Assembly (NCBI GenBank): GCA_045863195.1
Contig: BTUI01000013.1
Location: 27,739-91,738 of the forward strand
Length of the DNA: 64,000 bases
Source: W-Chloroflexi-9 sp045863195
Lineage (GTDB): Bacteria; Chloroflexota; Dehalococcoidia; UBA2979
Direction: 5' to 3'
The notes under the pieces were generated by a model that worked only from the letters and a program-made list of their open reading frames with translations, was not told the origin of the DNA and ran no database searches. How positions within the stretch are numbered: position 1 is the first letter of the stretch; each line of letters starts with the position of its first letter. Below, in pieces: positions 40,259 to 48,135 of the stretch. Position numbers and translations under genes: made by a program.

Positions 40259-40590
40259 TGCTCATCCTCCGCGCCGGCATGTACCTCGCGGTGGTCGTCG
40301 CCGCCTGGGCCACATGGGCCTCGGCCGGTGCGGGCTACCCGATGGAGACCGCGCTGCTGCGAGGGCTGCTGGCGTTCATGCCGGTGGTGTTCGTCGCGTA
40401 CCTCGCTGAACTCGTGGTGGTGACCGCGCCGGTCAGCCACCACCGGGACGGGGAGCGCGGCGCCGCGTACGAGCAGGAGATGGAGGCGGCGAGCGCCGCT
40501 TCCGCCGGACAGAACGAAGACCGCACGCCGGCCAGCCTCCCCGCGGCCCGCGAGCGCGCTGTTGCGATGGAGCGGCGTCAGGCCGCCTAG
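40258..40590 (+). CDS. Small membrane protein in the flagellar operon
   Basis: A 110-residue protein with two membrane helices (about residues 5-24 and 33-58) and a hydrophilic C-terminal tail with Ala/Glu/Arg. GTG start overlapping the PilZ gene stop by one base, and 15 nt before fliA, so it is part of the same transcript. I do not recognise a family. Co-expression points to a flagellar or motility role, but nothing in the sequence defines it. Confidence 0.7.
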   Translation: MLILRAGMYLAVVVAAWATWASAGAGYPMETALLRGLLAFMPVVFVAYLAELVVVTAPVSHHRDGERGAAYEQEMEAASAASAGQNEDRTPASLPAARERAVAMERRQAA

Positions 40591-40604
40591 CGTGAGGTAA
40601 CGAG

Positions 40605-41423
40605 ATGGCACCTCGACGGAAGCCCCTCGATCCCTCCGCCCCCACCGGGGAGGAGTTGCAGCGCGCGAACCACGTGCTGTGGGATCGGTACATCACCACG
40701 CGGGACGCGGCGGTGCGCGAGCAGATCATTCTCCAGTACGCACCCCTGGTGAAGTACGTCATGGGGCGGCTGGCGATCTCCCTCCCCGCGATCCTGGATT
40801 ACGAGGACATCCTCTCCTTCGGCACGATCGGCCTGATCGAGGCCGTCGAGCGGTTCGATCACAGCAAGGGCGTGAAGTTCGAGACGTACGCGATCTCCCG
40901 CATCCGCGGCGCGATCATCGATGCGCTTCGCTCGCTCGACCGGTTGCCGCGTTCCGTGCGCCAGAAGACGCGCGAGGCGAACGCGGCGATCCTGGCGCTC
41001 ACCGGCGACCTCGGACGCGACCCGACCGACGACGAGGTGGCGGCGGCGCTGGGCCTGACCCCGGAGTCCTACCGCAAGACGCTGATCGATGCGTCCTGGA
41101 TCACCGTCTCGCTCGACTCACTCGGCGCGACGGACGGGGAGGATGACACCGGCGGGCCGATGGCCGTGGCGGACCCGAACGACGAGGACTTCTCCGCGGA
41201 CCTGGAACGCCAGGAATTGATCGGTGATCTCGCGGCCGTGATTAGGGATTTGCCTGATCGGGAGCAGCTCATCCTCTCCCTTTACTACAAGGACGAGCTG
41301 ACCATGCGGGAGATCAGCGAGGTCCTGCAGATCTCCGAATCCCGCGTCTGCCAGCTCCACGCACGCGCGCTCGGCCGGCTCCGCACGGGGCTGGTCAGCC
41401 GGCAGCACGGACAGGCAGCATGA
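40605..41423 (+). CDS. fliA: RNA polymerase sigma-28 factor FliA (WhiG/SigD family)
   Basis: A 272-residue sigma factor. Region 2 is clear: QYAPLVKYVMGRLAISLP, EDILSFGTIGLIEAVERFD and FETYAISRIRGAIIDALRS (read by block). Region 3 has SLDRLPRSVRQKTRE. Region 4 has LPDREQLILSLYYKDELTMREISEVLQISESRVCQ split over two helices. It transcribes late flagellar genes and is held by FlgM, whose gene is 2.8 kb downstream. GAGGTAACG precedes the ATG. The stop overlaps the SwrB-like gene by 4 nt. Confidence 0.95.
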   Translation: MAPRRKPLDPSAPTGEELQRANHVLWDRYITTRDAAVREQIILQYAPLVKYVMGRLAISLPAILDYEDILSFGTIGLIEAVERFDHSKGVKFETYAISRIRGAIIDALRSLDRLPRSVRQKTREANAAILALTGDLGRDPTDDEVAAALGLTPESYRKTLIDASWITVSLDSLGATDGEDDTGGPMAVADPNDEDFSADLERQELIGDLAAVIRDLPDREQLILSLYYKDELTMREISEVLQISESRVCQLHARALGRLRTGLVSRQHGQAA

Positions 41424-41893
41424 GCGTCTCACCGACCGTCTTGCTTCTCAGCCTTGCGATTGGCGTCCCCCTGATGCTGCTCGCACTCGGGGTGCTCTAC
41501 CACGGCTACCTGCTCTCCCAGCAGTCCCGCCGCGACCCCCTGGACGTGCGCGTGGAGGCGCTTGCGACCGAGTCCTCCGACCAGCTGATCGCGAGCCTGC
41601 AGGACGCCGTCCTGCAGCTGCAGGGCCAGATGGCCCGCCAGCGCGAGTCTCTGGCGAGCCTGCTGTCCGACCAGCGCTCGGCGTTCGCCCTGGTGGGCGC
41701 CGGCGACGACCGCCCGATGGCGGCCGGCGAGCAGGTGGAGGCGCTGGAGCCACGTCACGCACCGGACGCCTCCCTGCGCGCGCGGGTGCTCGCGCTGACG
41801 GAGGACGGCCTGTCGGACCGCGCGATCGCGCGCGAACTGCACATCGGCCTGGAGGAGGTCCGCATCGCGCGCCTCCGCGGGGGCCGCTCCTGA
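41420..41893 (+). CDS. SwrB-like membrane protein with coiled coil and C-terminal helix-turn-helix
   Basis: A 157-residue protein. A single membrane helix (about 7-28) is followed by a heptad-rich segment (QLIASLQDAVLQLQGQMARQ, about 53-75) and a C-terminal helix-turn-helix-like region (ALTEDGLSDRAIARELHIGLEEVRIARL, about 128-153). The same three-part layout and place directly after the flagellar sigma gene are found for SwrB of Bacillus, which activates FliPQR export-gate assembly. Direct sequence similarity cannot be measured here, so the assignment is structural and positional. ATGA overlap with fliA. Confidence 0.65.
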   Translation: MSVSPTVLLLSLAIGVPLMLLALGVLYHGYLLSQQSRRDPLDVRVEALATESSDQLIASLQDAVLQLQGQMARQRESLASLLSDQRSAFALVGAGDDRPMAAGEQVEALEPRHAPDASLRARVLALTEDGLSDRAIARELHIGLEEVRIARLRGGRS

Positions 41894-42513
41894 TGCGCCT
41901 CCCCAGGATGCTGCTCGTCGCCACCGCCGCGATGGCGCTCGCCCTCGGTGGGACCGGTACCACCGGCACCGCCGAGGCGAACGGGGTCCCCGTGCCGGTG
42001 GACCTCGCTTACATCGACCTGTCGAACTGGGGCCCGGAGGACGCGACGGGGACCGCCGAGTTGATGTTCGCGGAGGGGATCCTGCGGCTGCAGGCGTCCG
42101 GCCTCCAGCGCCTCAGCGGGCGGCTCTACCAGGTCTGGCTCGTCAACTCAGAGGCCGGCGACGCGATCTCCGCGGGCCGCTTCAACGCGGATGCTGCCGG
42201 GAACGCGGCCTACACCGGCTCGCTTCCTCCGATCTCGGACTTCGGCTTCGACCTCCTCATCATCACCGTGGAGCCGGAGCCGGACGATGCCCCACAGCCG
42301 TCCGAGGACCGCTCGATCGGTGGCTACTTCAGCCTGGTCGGTCAGCCCGGCCTGGACGGCAGCAGTGACGGCGGCCCGCTCGGCGCGCCCGGCCAGCTGC
42401 CGAACACCGGCGACGCCGGGCTGGTCTCCGATCTCGCCCGCTTCGGTGCGCTTCTCGGCGCCATGTCCCTGTCCGTGTTCGTCGGGCTGCGGCTCGGCCG
42501 GAGGGTGGCATGA
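41893..42513 (+). CDS. Secreted RskA-like domain protein with LPNTG sorting-like signal
   Basis: A 206-residue protein. It has a signal peptide (about 1-29), then a single beta-rich domain with LSGRLYQVWLVNSEAGDAISAGRF (about 74-97, read by block), which resembles the extracytoplasmic domain of anti-sigma-K (RskA) proteins, but no cytoplasmic sigma-binding part. The C-terminus is LPNTG (169-173), a hydrophobic stretch (about 184-199) and a positive tail RLGRRVA: a sortase-type sorting signal. It sits inside the flagellar operon, overlapping its neighbours on both sides. A role at the cell surface near the flagellum is inferred from position. Confidence 0.7.
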   Translation: MRLPRMLLVATAAMALALGGTGTTGTAEANGVPVPVDLAYIDLSNWGPEDATGTAELMFAEGILRLQASGLQRLSGRLYQVWLVNSEAGDAISAGRFNADAAGNAAYTGSLPPISDFGFDLLIITVEPEPDDAPQPSEDRSIGGYFSLVGQPGLDGSSDGGPLGAPGQLPNTGDAGLVSDLARFGALLGAMSLSVFVGLRLGRRVA

Positions 42514-43337
42514 TCAAGGGCCTCTACACGGCGGCGTCCGGCATGCTCCTGGGCATGCGCCAGCAGGAGGTCGTCGCCGACAACCTCGCCAACTCCAACA
42601 CCGTGGGCTATAAGGCGGACCAGTCCGCGCAGACCGCGTTCTCGGGGGTCCTCGCCCGGCGCGTCGGCGCCTCCGAGACGCCGATGCCGGCGAGCGTTGA
42701 GACGCTGATCGGCCGGGTCGGGACCGGAGCGTTCGTGGAGAACGTGCGCACCTTCCTGGGTCAGGGCTCGGAGCGCGAGACCGGCGGCCCGCTGGACGTG
42801 ATGGTGCGCGGCGATGGCTTCTTCGTGGTGCAGTCGCCGGACGGCGTCCGCTACACGCGGGACGGCCACTGGGATCGCGATGACCAGCAGCGTTTGATCA
42901 CGGCGGACGGCTCGCTCGTCCTGGACGACGAGGGCGCGCCGGTCATCATCGAGTCCGACCACATCCGCGTGAAGCCGGACGGCCGGATCATGCTGATGGT
43001 CGCGACGCCGGTCGAGGCCGCGGACGGCTCCACCGTGAATGAGGTGCGCGAGCAGCTCGTCGCCCGCCTCCAGGTGGTGAACCTGAACGCGGATGATCTG
43101 ATCCGTGCCGGCGCCTCGCAGTTCCTCGTCGCGCCGGGCGCCACCGTGACGCCGGTCGACTTCACCCAGGGCGCCACGTTCGTCCTCCAGGGATCGCTGG
43201 AGGAGGCGAACGTGAACGTGGGTCAGAACGCGACGCAGCTCTACTCCGTGGCGCGCTCGTACTCGTCGAGTCAGCGCGTCTTCTCCGCCATCAACGACAC
43301 GCTCGCGCTCGCGGTCCGCGACATCGGCCGGGTGTAA
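42510..43337 (+). CDS. flgF: Flagellar rod/hook-family protein (FlgF/FlgG)
   Basis: A 275-residue axial protein. The N-terminal rod signature is LYTAASGMLLGMRQQEVVADN with LANSNTVGYK. The middle has MVRGDGFFVVQSPDGVRYTRDG, the FlgE/F/G family core. The C-terminus has GSLEEANVNVGQN and a final amphipathic helix. With the next gene it forms the distal or proximal rod. I call this one FlgF-like because it comes first and the next fits FlgG, but the two names could be swapped. ATGA overlap upstream. Confidence 0.85.
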   Translation: MIKGLYTAASGMLLGMRQQEVVADNLANSNTVGYKADQSAQTAFSGVLARRVGASETPMPASVETLIGRVGTGAFVENVRTFLGQGSERETGGPLDVMVRGDGFFVVQSPDGVRYTRDGHWDRDDQQRLITADGSLVLDDEGAPVIIESDHIRVKPDGRIMLMVATPVEAADGSTVNEVREQLVARLQVVNLNADDLIRAGASQFLVAPGATVTPVDFTQGATFVLQGSLEEANVNVGQNATQLYSVARSYSSSQRVFSAINDTLALAVRDIGRV

Positions 43338-43348
43338 GGGGTGCGCTC

Positions 43349-44170
43349 ATGACGCTCTCGCTGGACGCCGCCGTCAGCGGCATGCTCACGCAGCAGCGCA
43401 ACATCGAGGCGATCGCCAACAACCTGGCGAACGTGAACACGACCGCCTACAAGCGCGTCAAGATCCACTTCCAGGACATCATGGACGCCGCCTCCGTGTT
43501 CGCCGCCCTGAGCGGCCCGGAGAACCTGGCCGACATCAGCCAGTCCTCGGGCGTGTCGACCGCCGCGATGACGCGTGACTTCGCGCAGGGCGCGATGCAG
43601 CCGACCGGCCGCCTGCTGGACTTCGCGATCAGCGGCGACGGGTTCTTCCGTGTGCTCCTCGATGACGGCTCCACCGCCTACACCCGCGCCGGCGTGTTCA
43701 TGCTGGACGGCCAGGGCAAGGTCACGACTACCAGCGGCGAACTGCTGGACCCGCCGCTGCAACTGCCCGCGCAGTTCCGCGATCTCCGCATCGAGGATGA
43801 CGGCTCCGTCACCGTGATGCGCGACTACACCGATGACGAACTCGCGGCACTCGATGCATTCGCCGCGCGCGACGGCGTCCGCGCGGTGGTCGGCCAGGTC
43901 GAACTCGCGCGCTTCGCGAACCCATCGGGCCTCGCCGCCATCGGCAACAACCGATTCCGTGAGACGCCGGAGTCGCAGCCGCCGATCAACGGGCTGCCGG
44001 GCCGTGACGGGATGGGCATGGTGCTCAGTGGCTGGCTGGAAGCGTCGAACGTGGACATCGCCACGGAGATGACCGGCCTCGTCATGGCGAAGCGGGGCTA
44101 CCAGCTGAACCTGGTCGCCTTCCAGACGATCGAGGACATGCTGACGAAGGCGAACGACGTCACGGTGTGA
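43349..44170 (+). CDS. flgG: Flagellar distal-rod protein FlgG
   Basis: A 273-residue axial protein. It has SGMLTQQRNIEAIANNLANVNT near the N-terminus, FAISGDGFFRVLLDDGSTAYT in the core, and a C-terminus GWLEASNVDIATEMTGLVMAKRGYQLN (all quoted by block), typical of FlgG. The C-terminal family motif 'L E x S N V d' is intact. It lies 11 nt after the FlgF-like gene. Neither flgB nor flgC is in the window, so the proximal rod is encoded elsewhere. Confidence 0.88.
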   Translation: MTLSLDAAVSGMLTQQRNIEAIANNLANVNTTAYKRVKIHFQDIMDAASVFAALSGPENLADISQSSGVSTAAMTRDFAQGAMQPTGRLLDFAISGDGFFRVLLDDGSTAYTRAGVFMLDGQGKVTTTSGELLDPPLQLPAQFRDLRIEDDGSVTVMRDYTDDELAALDAFAARDGVRAVVGQVELARFANPSGLAAIGNNRFRETPESQPPINGLPGRDGMGMVLSGWLEASNVDIATEMTGLVMAKRGYQLNLVAFQTIEDMLTKANDVTV

Positions 44171-44192
44171 CGCTCGGGATGGAGGTGTGACG

Positions 44193-44507
44193 GTGATCCA
44201 GCCCATTCGCCCGCAGGATGCCAGCGGCATCTACCAGCGCCAGGTCTCCCACGCCCGCGACGCCGCCGACGTGGCCGCGACGCGCACCGAGGCGGGCCGA
44301 CCGTCTGCCGGCAGTCGCCGCGCCGACCGTGTCGCCGTCTCCGATGAGGCGCGTACCTTCGCGCGCGTGATGCAGGCTGTCACCGACGCCCCCGATGTCC
44401 GCGCCGACCGTGTCGCCGAACTCCGCGAGCGCATCGCGTCCGGCGATTACCGCGTGGAGGCGGACGCGCTCGCGCGTCTCCTCGTGGACCGCGGGGTGCA
44501 GGGGTGA
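44193..44507 (+). CDS. flgM: Anti-sigma-28 factor FlgM
   Basis: A protein of about 104 residues. The C-terminal half has RADRVAELRERIASGDYRVE and ADALARLLVDRG, the FlgM sigma-binding pattern 'R.dkV..ik..I..G.Y.vd...iA.kll'. It also has VAVSDEARTFARVMQAV, the FlgM 'D.v.iS..A' region. It binds FliA until it is exported through the completed hook. I prefer GTG 44193 because GGAGG (44181-44185) lies 7 nt before it; GTG 44187 is only one base away from it. GTGA overlap with flgN. Confidence 0.88.
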   Translation: MIQPIRPQDASGIYQRQVSHARDAADVAATRTEAGRPSAGSRRADRVAVSDEARTFARVMQAVTDAPDVRADRVAELRERIASGDYRVEADALARLLVDRGVQG

Positions 44508-45004
44508 CCGCCCCGTCCGCGGGTGCGCTCCTCGCCGTGATGGAGGCGCAGGGTGACCTGTACCGCGCATTGCTGGGCCTCGCCTCGTCCGAGCAGTCTG
44601 CGATCGTCGCCGGCGATGTTGCCCGGCTCACAGAGATCATCGGCGAGAAGGAGCAACTTCTGGACCACCTGCGTGCCCTGGAGACGGAGCGCATGACCGC
44701 GCTCGTCGCCATCGAGGCGGCGACCGGCCTCCCTGCCGACCGCGCGACGGTGAGCGACCTGGCGTCGCGGATGCCCTCGACGGAGGCGGACCTGCTGCTC
44801 CGCGCCGGCCGCGAGTTGCGCTCGCAGGCGGTCGCGTTGCAGGAGGCGCAGGAGACGAACACCCGACTGCTGGAGAAGAGCCGGGCGCTGGTCGACCGGT
44901 GGCTCCAGTACCTGCGCACGCTCCTCGCGGGCAGCGTCTACACCCCGGACGGCGGGGCGGCGAGTGCGCTGCCCGGCGGCCGTGCGCTGGACCGAAGCGC
45001 GTAA
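44504..45004 (+). CDS. flgN: Flagellar export chaperone FlgN
   Basis: A 166-residue helical protein with long amphipathic helices: MEAQGDLYRALLGLASSEQS, GDVARLTEIIGEKEQLLDHL and LREQ-like later segments, the usual FlgN pattern. FlgN carries FlgK and FlgL to the export gate. Its place directly before flgK and flgL and after flgM is standard and decides the call, since FlgN sequences are very diverse. The last 25 residues are Gly/Ala-rich. Confidence 0.85.
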   Translation: MTAPSAGALLAVMEAQGDLYRALLGLASSEQSAIVAGDVARLTEIIGEKEQLLDHLRALETERMTALVAIEAATGLPADRATVSDLASRMPSTEADLLLRAGRELRSQAVALQEAQETNTRLLEKSRALVDRWLQYLRTLLAGSVYTPDGGAASALPGGRALDRSA

Positions 45005-45013
45005 GGCACGGCG

Positions 45014-46381
45014 ATGGCGATCTCCGTGGGCCTGAACTCCGCCGTCCGTGCGCTGCTCGCGCAGCAGCAGGCGATGGACGCCGTGGCGCACAACGTCGCC
45101 AACGTGAACACGCCCGGCTTCAGCCGCCAGGTGGTGCGCCTGGCCGCGGTCGCTCCCGGCGACCAGGGCGTGGGCAACGGCGTGCAGGTCCAGGGGATCG
45201 AGCGCATCCGCGACCTCTTCGTCGACTTCCAGTTGCGGTCGGAGTCGCACGCGGCCGGCGAGTACAGCGCCCGCGCCTCCTCTCTACGCATGGCCGAACT
45301 CGCGCTCGGCGAGCCGGGCGACACGGGCCTGACGGCCGCGCTCGATGGGTTCTTCAACGCCTGGCGCGACCTCGCGAACGCCCCGGAGCAGAGCGCGGCG
45401 CGCAGCGCCGTGGTCCAGGCCGGCGAAACGCTCGCGTTCACGGCGCGCCGCATTGACCGCGCGTTCGGCGAGATCCGCACGGACGCCGACACCCGCATCC
45501 AGAGCGCGGTGTCGGAGGTCAACGCGCTCGCGACCGAGATCGCCGCGCTCAACCAGCGCATCATCACCGTCCGGGCCAGCGGTGACCCTGCGGCTGACCT
45601 GACCGACGCGCGCGATGCCGCGCTCGACCGGCTCTCCACGCTTACCGACATCCGCCTGATGAACCACGAGGACGGCCACGTGGACGTCTTCGTCGGCGGG
45701 CGGGCGCTCGTGCAGGGCAGCCGCATGAACGCAATCACGCTGGAGCGGAACCCGGCCAACAACGACTACGTGGACCTCGAGTGGTCCTCGGACGGGGTGC
45801 CGGTCCGGATCGCCAGCGGCGAGATCGGTGGTCTGCTGAGCCAGCGCGACGTGGACCTGCCGGCTCGCCTGGTCGACCTCGACACGCTGGTGTCGCAGGT
45901 GATGGCGGACGTGAACGCCGTGCACGCCGCCGGCTTCGGCGCGGACGGTGTCACGACGGGCCTCGACTTCTTCACCGGCACGGGCATTGCCGACATCGCG
46001 GTGAACGGCGCGTTGTCCGCTGACCTCCGTCTCCTCGCGGCGGCCGCGACCGCCGCCTCGCCCGGCGACGGATCGGGCGCGACCGCGATGGCGGGTCTGC
46101 AGAGCGCCACGAATCTCACCAGCGGCAGCGAGACGTACGGCGCGTTCTACAACGGCGTCGTCACCCGCCTCGGTGTCTCCGTGCGGGACGCGGAGGGCAT
46201 TTCGCGCGCGCAAACGCTCACGATCTCGCACCTGGAACAACTGCGACAGTCCATCTCCGGCGTCAACCTGGACGAAGAGATGGTGAACATGGTCCAGTTC
46301 CAGCGGGGCTATCAGGCCGCCGCGCAGGTCATCCAGAAGATCGACCAGATGCTGGATGAGCTCTTCCGGATGGTGGCCTGA
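45014..46381 (+). CDS. flgK: Flagellar hook-associated protein 1 (FlgK)
   Basis: A 455-residue hook-filament junction protein. The N-terminus has GLNSAVRALLAQQQAMDAVA then NVANVNTPGFSRQVV, the FlgK signature. The middle has LTAALDGFFNAWRDLANAPE, another FlgK hallmark. The C-terminus has SGVNLDEEMVNMVQFQRGYQ with AAAQVIQKIDQMLDELF, the shared axial-protein end. GTAAGGCACGGCG precedes the ATG. Length is normal for short FlgK forms. Confidence 0.94.
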   Translation: MAISVGLNSAVRALLAQQQAMDAVAHNVANVNTPGFSRQVVRLAAVAPGDQGVGNGVQVQGIERIRDLFVDFQLRSESHAAGEYSARASSLRMAELALGEPGDTGLTAALDGFFNAWRDLANAPEQSAARSAVVQAGETLAFTARRIDRAFGEIRTDADTRIQSAVSEVNALATEIAALNQRIITVRASGDPAADLTDARDAALDRLSTLTDIRLMNHEDGHVDVFVGGRALVQGSRMNAITLERNPANNDYVDLEWSSDGVPVRIASGEIGGLLSQRDVDLPARLVDLDTLVSQVMADVNAVHAAGFGADGVTTGLDFFTGTGIADIAVNGALSADLRLLAAAATAASPGDGSGATAMAGLQSATNLTSGSETYGAFYNGVVTRLGVSVRDAEGISRAQTLTISHLEQLRQSISGVNLDEEMVNMVQFQRGYQAAAQVIQKIDQMLDELFRMVA

Positions 46382-46383
46382 CG

Positions 46384-47271
46384 ATGCGCGTGAGCAACCG
46401 TGCGCTGAACGAGCGCCTCCTCCAGCACATCCAGACCTCTTCGTCGCGCCTGAACGAGACGCAGGAGCGCGTGGCGAGCGGCCGGCGGATCAACCGCGCC
46501 TCGGACGATCCGTTCGGCGCGAACCGATCGATCGGAGCGCGCTCGCAGCGCACGGTGATCGAGCAGCGCACGCGCACGGTCCACCTCGCACAGTCCGAAC
46601 TCGCGGTGACCGAATCCGCGCTGGTCTCGCTGTCCGGCGTGCTCACCCGCGCGCAGGAACTCTCGGTGCAGGCGGACAGCGGCGCGCTCGACGTCTCCGC
46701 GCGCAACCAGATCGCCGCCGAGGTGGACGAGCTCATCAACGAGGCCTTGCAGGTCGGGAACACGCGCAACGCCGGCCGGCCGATCTTCGGCGGCCACCAG
46801 ACCGGGGTGCCGCCATTCGCGCCGGACGTCGCCGTGGCCCCGACCACCGTCACCTACCAGGGTGACGGTGGCCAGGTGATGCGTGAGATCGGCGAGGGCG
46901 AACGTCTGCCGGTCAACCTGGACGGCGCGGCGCTGTTCGATGGCGTGTTCACCGCGCTGATCGCGTTCCGCGATGGGCTGCGGGCGAACGACCGGACGGC
47001 AATCAACGCCGCGGCCACGAACATCGGCGCGGAGATCGAAGTGGCGTTGCAGGCACGCGGCGAGATCGGCGCGCGCATGCGGCGGCTGGACATCGTGTCG
47101 GACCGCCTCCAGGGCGACGACGAGCGGCTGCGCTCGCTGATCGCGGAGATGGAAGAGGTCGACCTGACCTCGGAGGTCGTGGAACTGCAGATGCGCGACA
47201 CGGCGTTCCAGGCGGCGCTTGCCGCCTCCGGCCGTGCGCTCAACCTGAGCCTGTTGGATTACCTGCGTTAG
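46384..47271 (+). CDS. flgL: Flagellar hook-associated protein 3 (FlgL)
   Basis: A 295-residue protein with flagellin-like ends. The N-terminus has RLNETQERVASGRRINRASDD then PFGANRSIGARSQ (the FlgL 'l..lq..ls.Gkri..psdDP' motif). The C-terminus has EMEEVDLTSEVVELQMRDTAF and QAALAASGRALNLSLLDYL. The central domain holds GRPIFGGHQTGVPPF, typical of FlgL. It lies 2 nt after flgK. It could be confused with a flagellin, but the central motif and position favour FlgL. Confidence 0.93.
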   Translation: MRVSNRALNERLLQHIQTSSSRLNETQERVASGRRINRASDDPFGANRSIGARSQRTVIEQRTRTVHLAQSELAVTESALVSLSGVLTRAQELSVQADSGALDVSARNQIAAEVDELINEALQVGNTRNAGRPIFGGHQTGVPPFAPDVAVAPTTVTYQGDGGQVMREIGEGERLPVNLDGAALFDGVFTALIAFRDGLRANDRTAINAAATNIGAEIEVALQARGEIGARMRRLDIVSDRLQGDDERLRSLIAEMEEVDLTSEVVELQMRDTAFQAALAASGRALNLSLLDYLR

Positions 47272-47302
47272 CACTCGGGCCGCAGCCCGAAGGGGGTATG
47301 AC

Positions 47303-47779
47303 ATGCGGATCAAGACGAACTTCCTGGGCATGGAGCAGACGGTGGAGGTGGGCGAGGAGCAGATCTTCGCCTTCGAGCCGGGCATCGGCGGCTTCGACGC
47401 GCTGCGCCGCTACGCGCTGATCGCGGAAGAGGACTCCGGCGTGGAGTGGCTCCAGTCGCTGGACGACTCGGAGGTGTGCTTCGCGCTGCTGGAGCCGTTC
47501 GCGCTCCTGCCGGAGTACTCGTTCGAGATGGCGGATGCGGACGTGGAGGGCGTGGGCATGGAGGAGCCGGGCGACGTGATCGTGCGCTCCATCCTCACGC
47601 TGCACGAGGACCCGCGGCAGATCACCGTGAACCTGCTGGCGCCGCTGGTGCTCTGCCGGCGCACGCACCTGGCCCGCCAGGTCATCCTGCAGGGCGTGGA
47701 CTACTCCATGCGCTACCCGGTGTTCGCGGCCATCGATGAGATGGCGGACGAGGACGAGGGTCTCCGCGCCACGGCCTAG
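47303..47779 (+). CDS. fliW: Flagellar assembly factor FliW
   Basis: A 158-residue protein. It has the FliW features FEPGIGGFDALRRYALI, SGVEWLQSLDDSEVCFALLEP and LTLHEDPRQITVNLLAPLVL (read by block). FliW binds flagellin and CsrA; release of FliW on secretion of flagellin lets it inactivate CsrA. Its place before csrA matches that role. GGGGG precedes the ATG by 5 nt. Flagellin itself is not encoded in the window. Confidence 0.94.
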   Translation: MRIKTNFLGMEQTVEVGEEQIFAFEPGIGGFDALRRYALIAEEDSGVEWLQSLDDSEVCFALLEPFALLPEYSFEMADADVEGVGMEEPGDVIVRSILTLHEDPRQITVNLLAPLVLCRRTHLARQVILQGVDYSMRYPVFAAIDEMADEDEGLRATA

Positions 47780-47883
47780 CCGCTGGCTGCACCGGCGTGC
47801 GGTGACTGCCGATGATCCCCGGACGGGGATCACGCGGGTCCGCACGCCCCGGACGCACAGCACCAGCGGCAGGGAGGCCACGG

Positions 47884-48135
47884 ATGCTCATCCTCACGCG
47901 TAAGGCCGAACAGGGCATCGTCATCGATGGCCGGGTCGTGATCCGGTTGCTCTCGATTGAGGGCGAGCGGGTGAAGATCGGCGTCGAAGCGCCACGGTCG
48001 ATCTCCGTGCTCCGCGAGGAGCTCCTCGGCGAGGTCGCCGGCGAGAACCAGGCCGCGGCGAAGTTCCACGGCCACGCCGGGCTCGCGGACGCGCTGCGGA
48101 CGCTGCCGGGGACGCCGCCCCGCGCGGAGGGCTAA
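47884..48135 (+). CDS. csrA: Translational regulator CsrA
   Basis: An 83-residue RNA-binding protein starting MLILTRKAEQGIVIDG, then VVIRLLSIEGERVKIGVEAPRSISVLREEL (quoted in parts): the complete CsrA core, with the RNA-binding R-E-E-L end. The tail of about 25 residues is longer than in E. coli CsrA. It represses flagellin-type mRNAs unless held by FliW. GGGAGGCC is 4 nt before the ATG. The stop overlaps the convergent Rieske-like gene by 4 nt. Confidence 0.95.
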   Translation: MLILTRKAEQGIVIDGRVVIRLLSIEGERVKIGVEAPRSISVLREELLGEVAGENQAAAKFHGHAGLADALRTLPGTPPRAEG

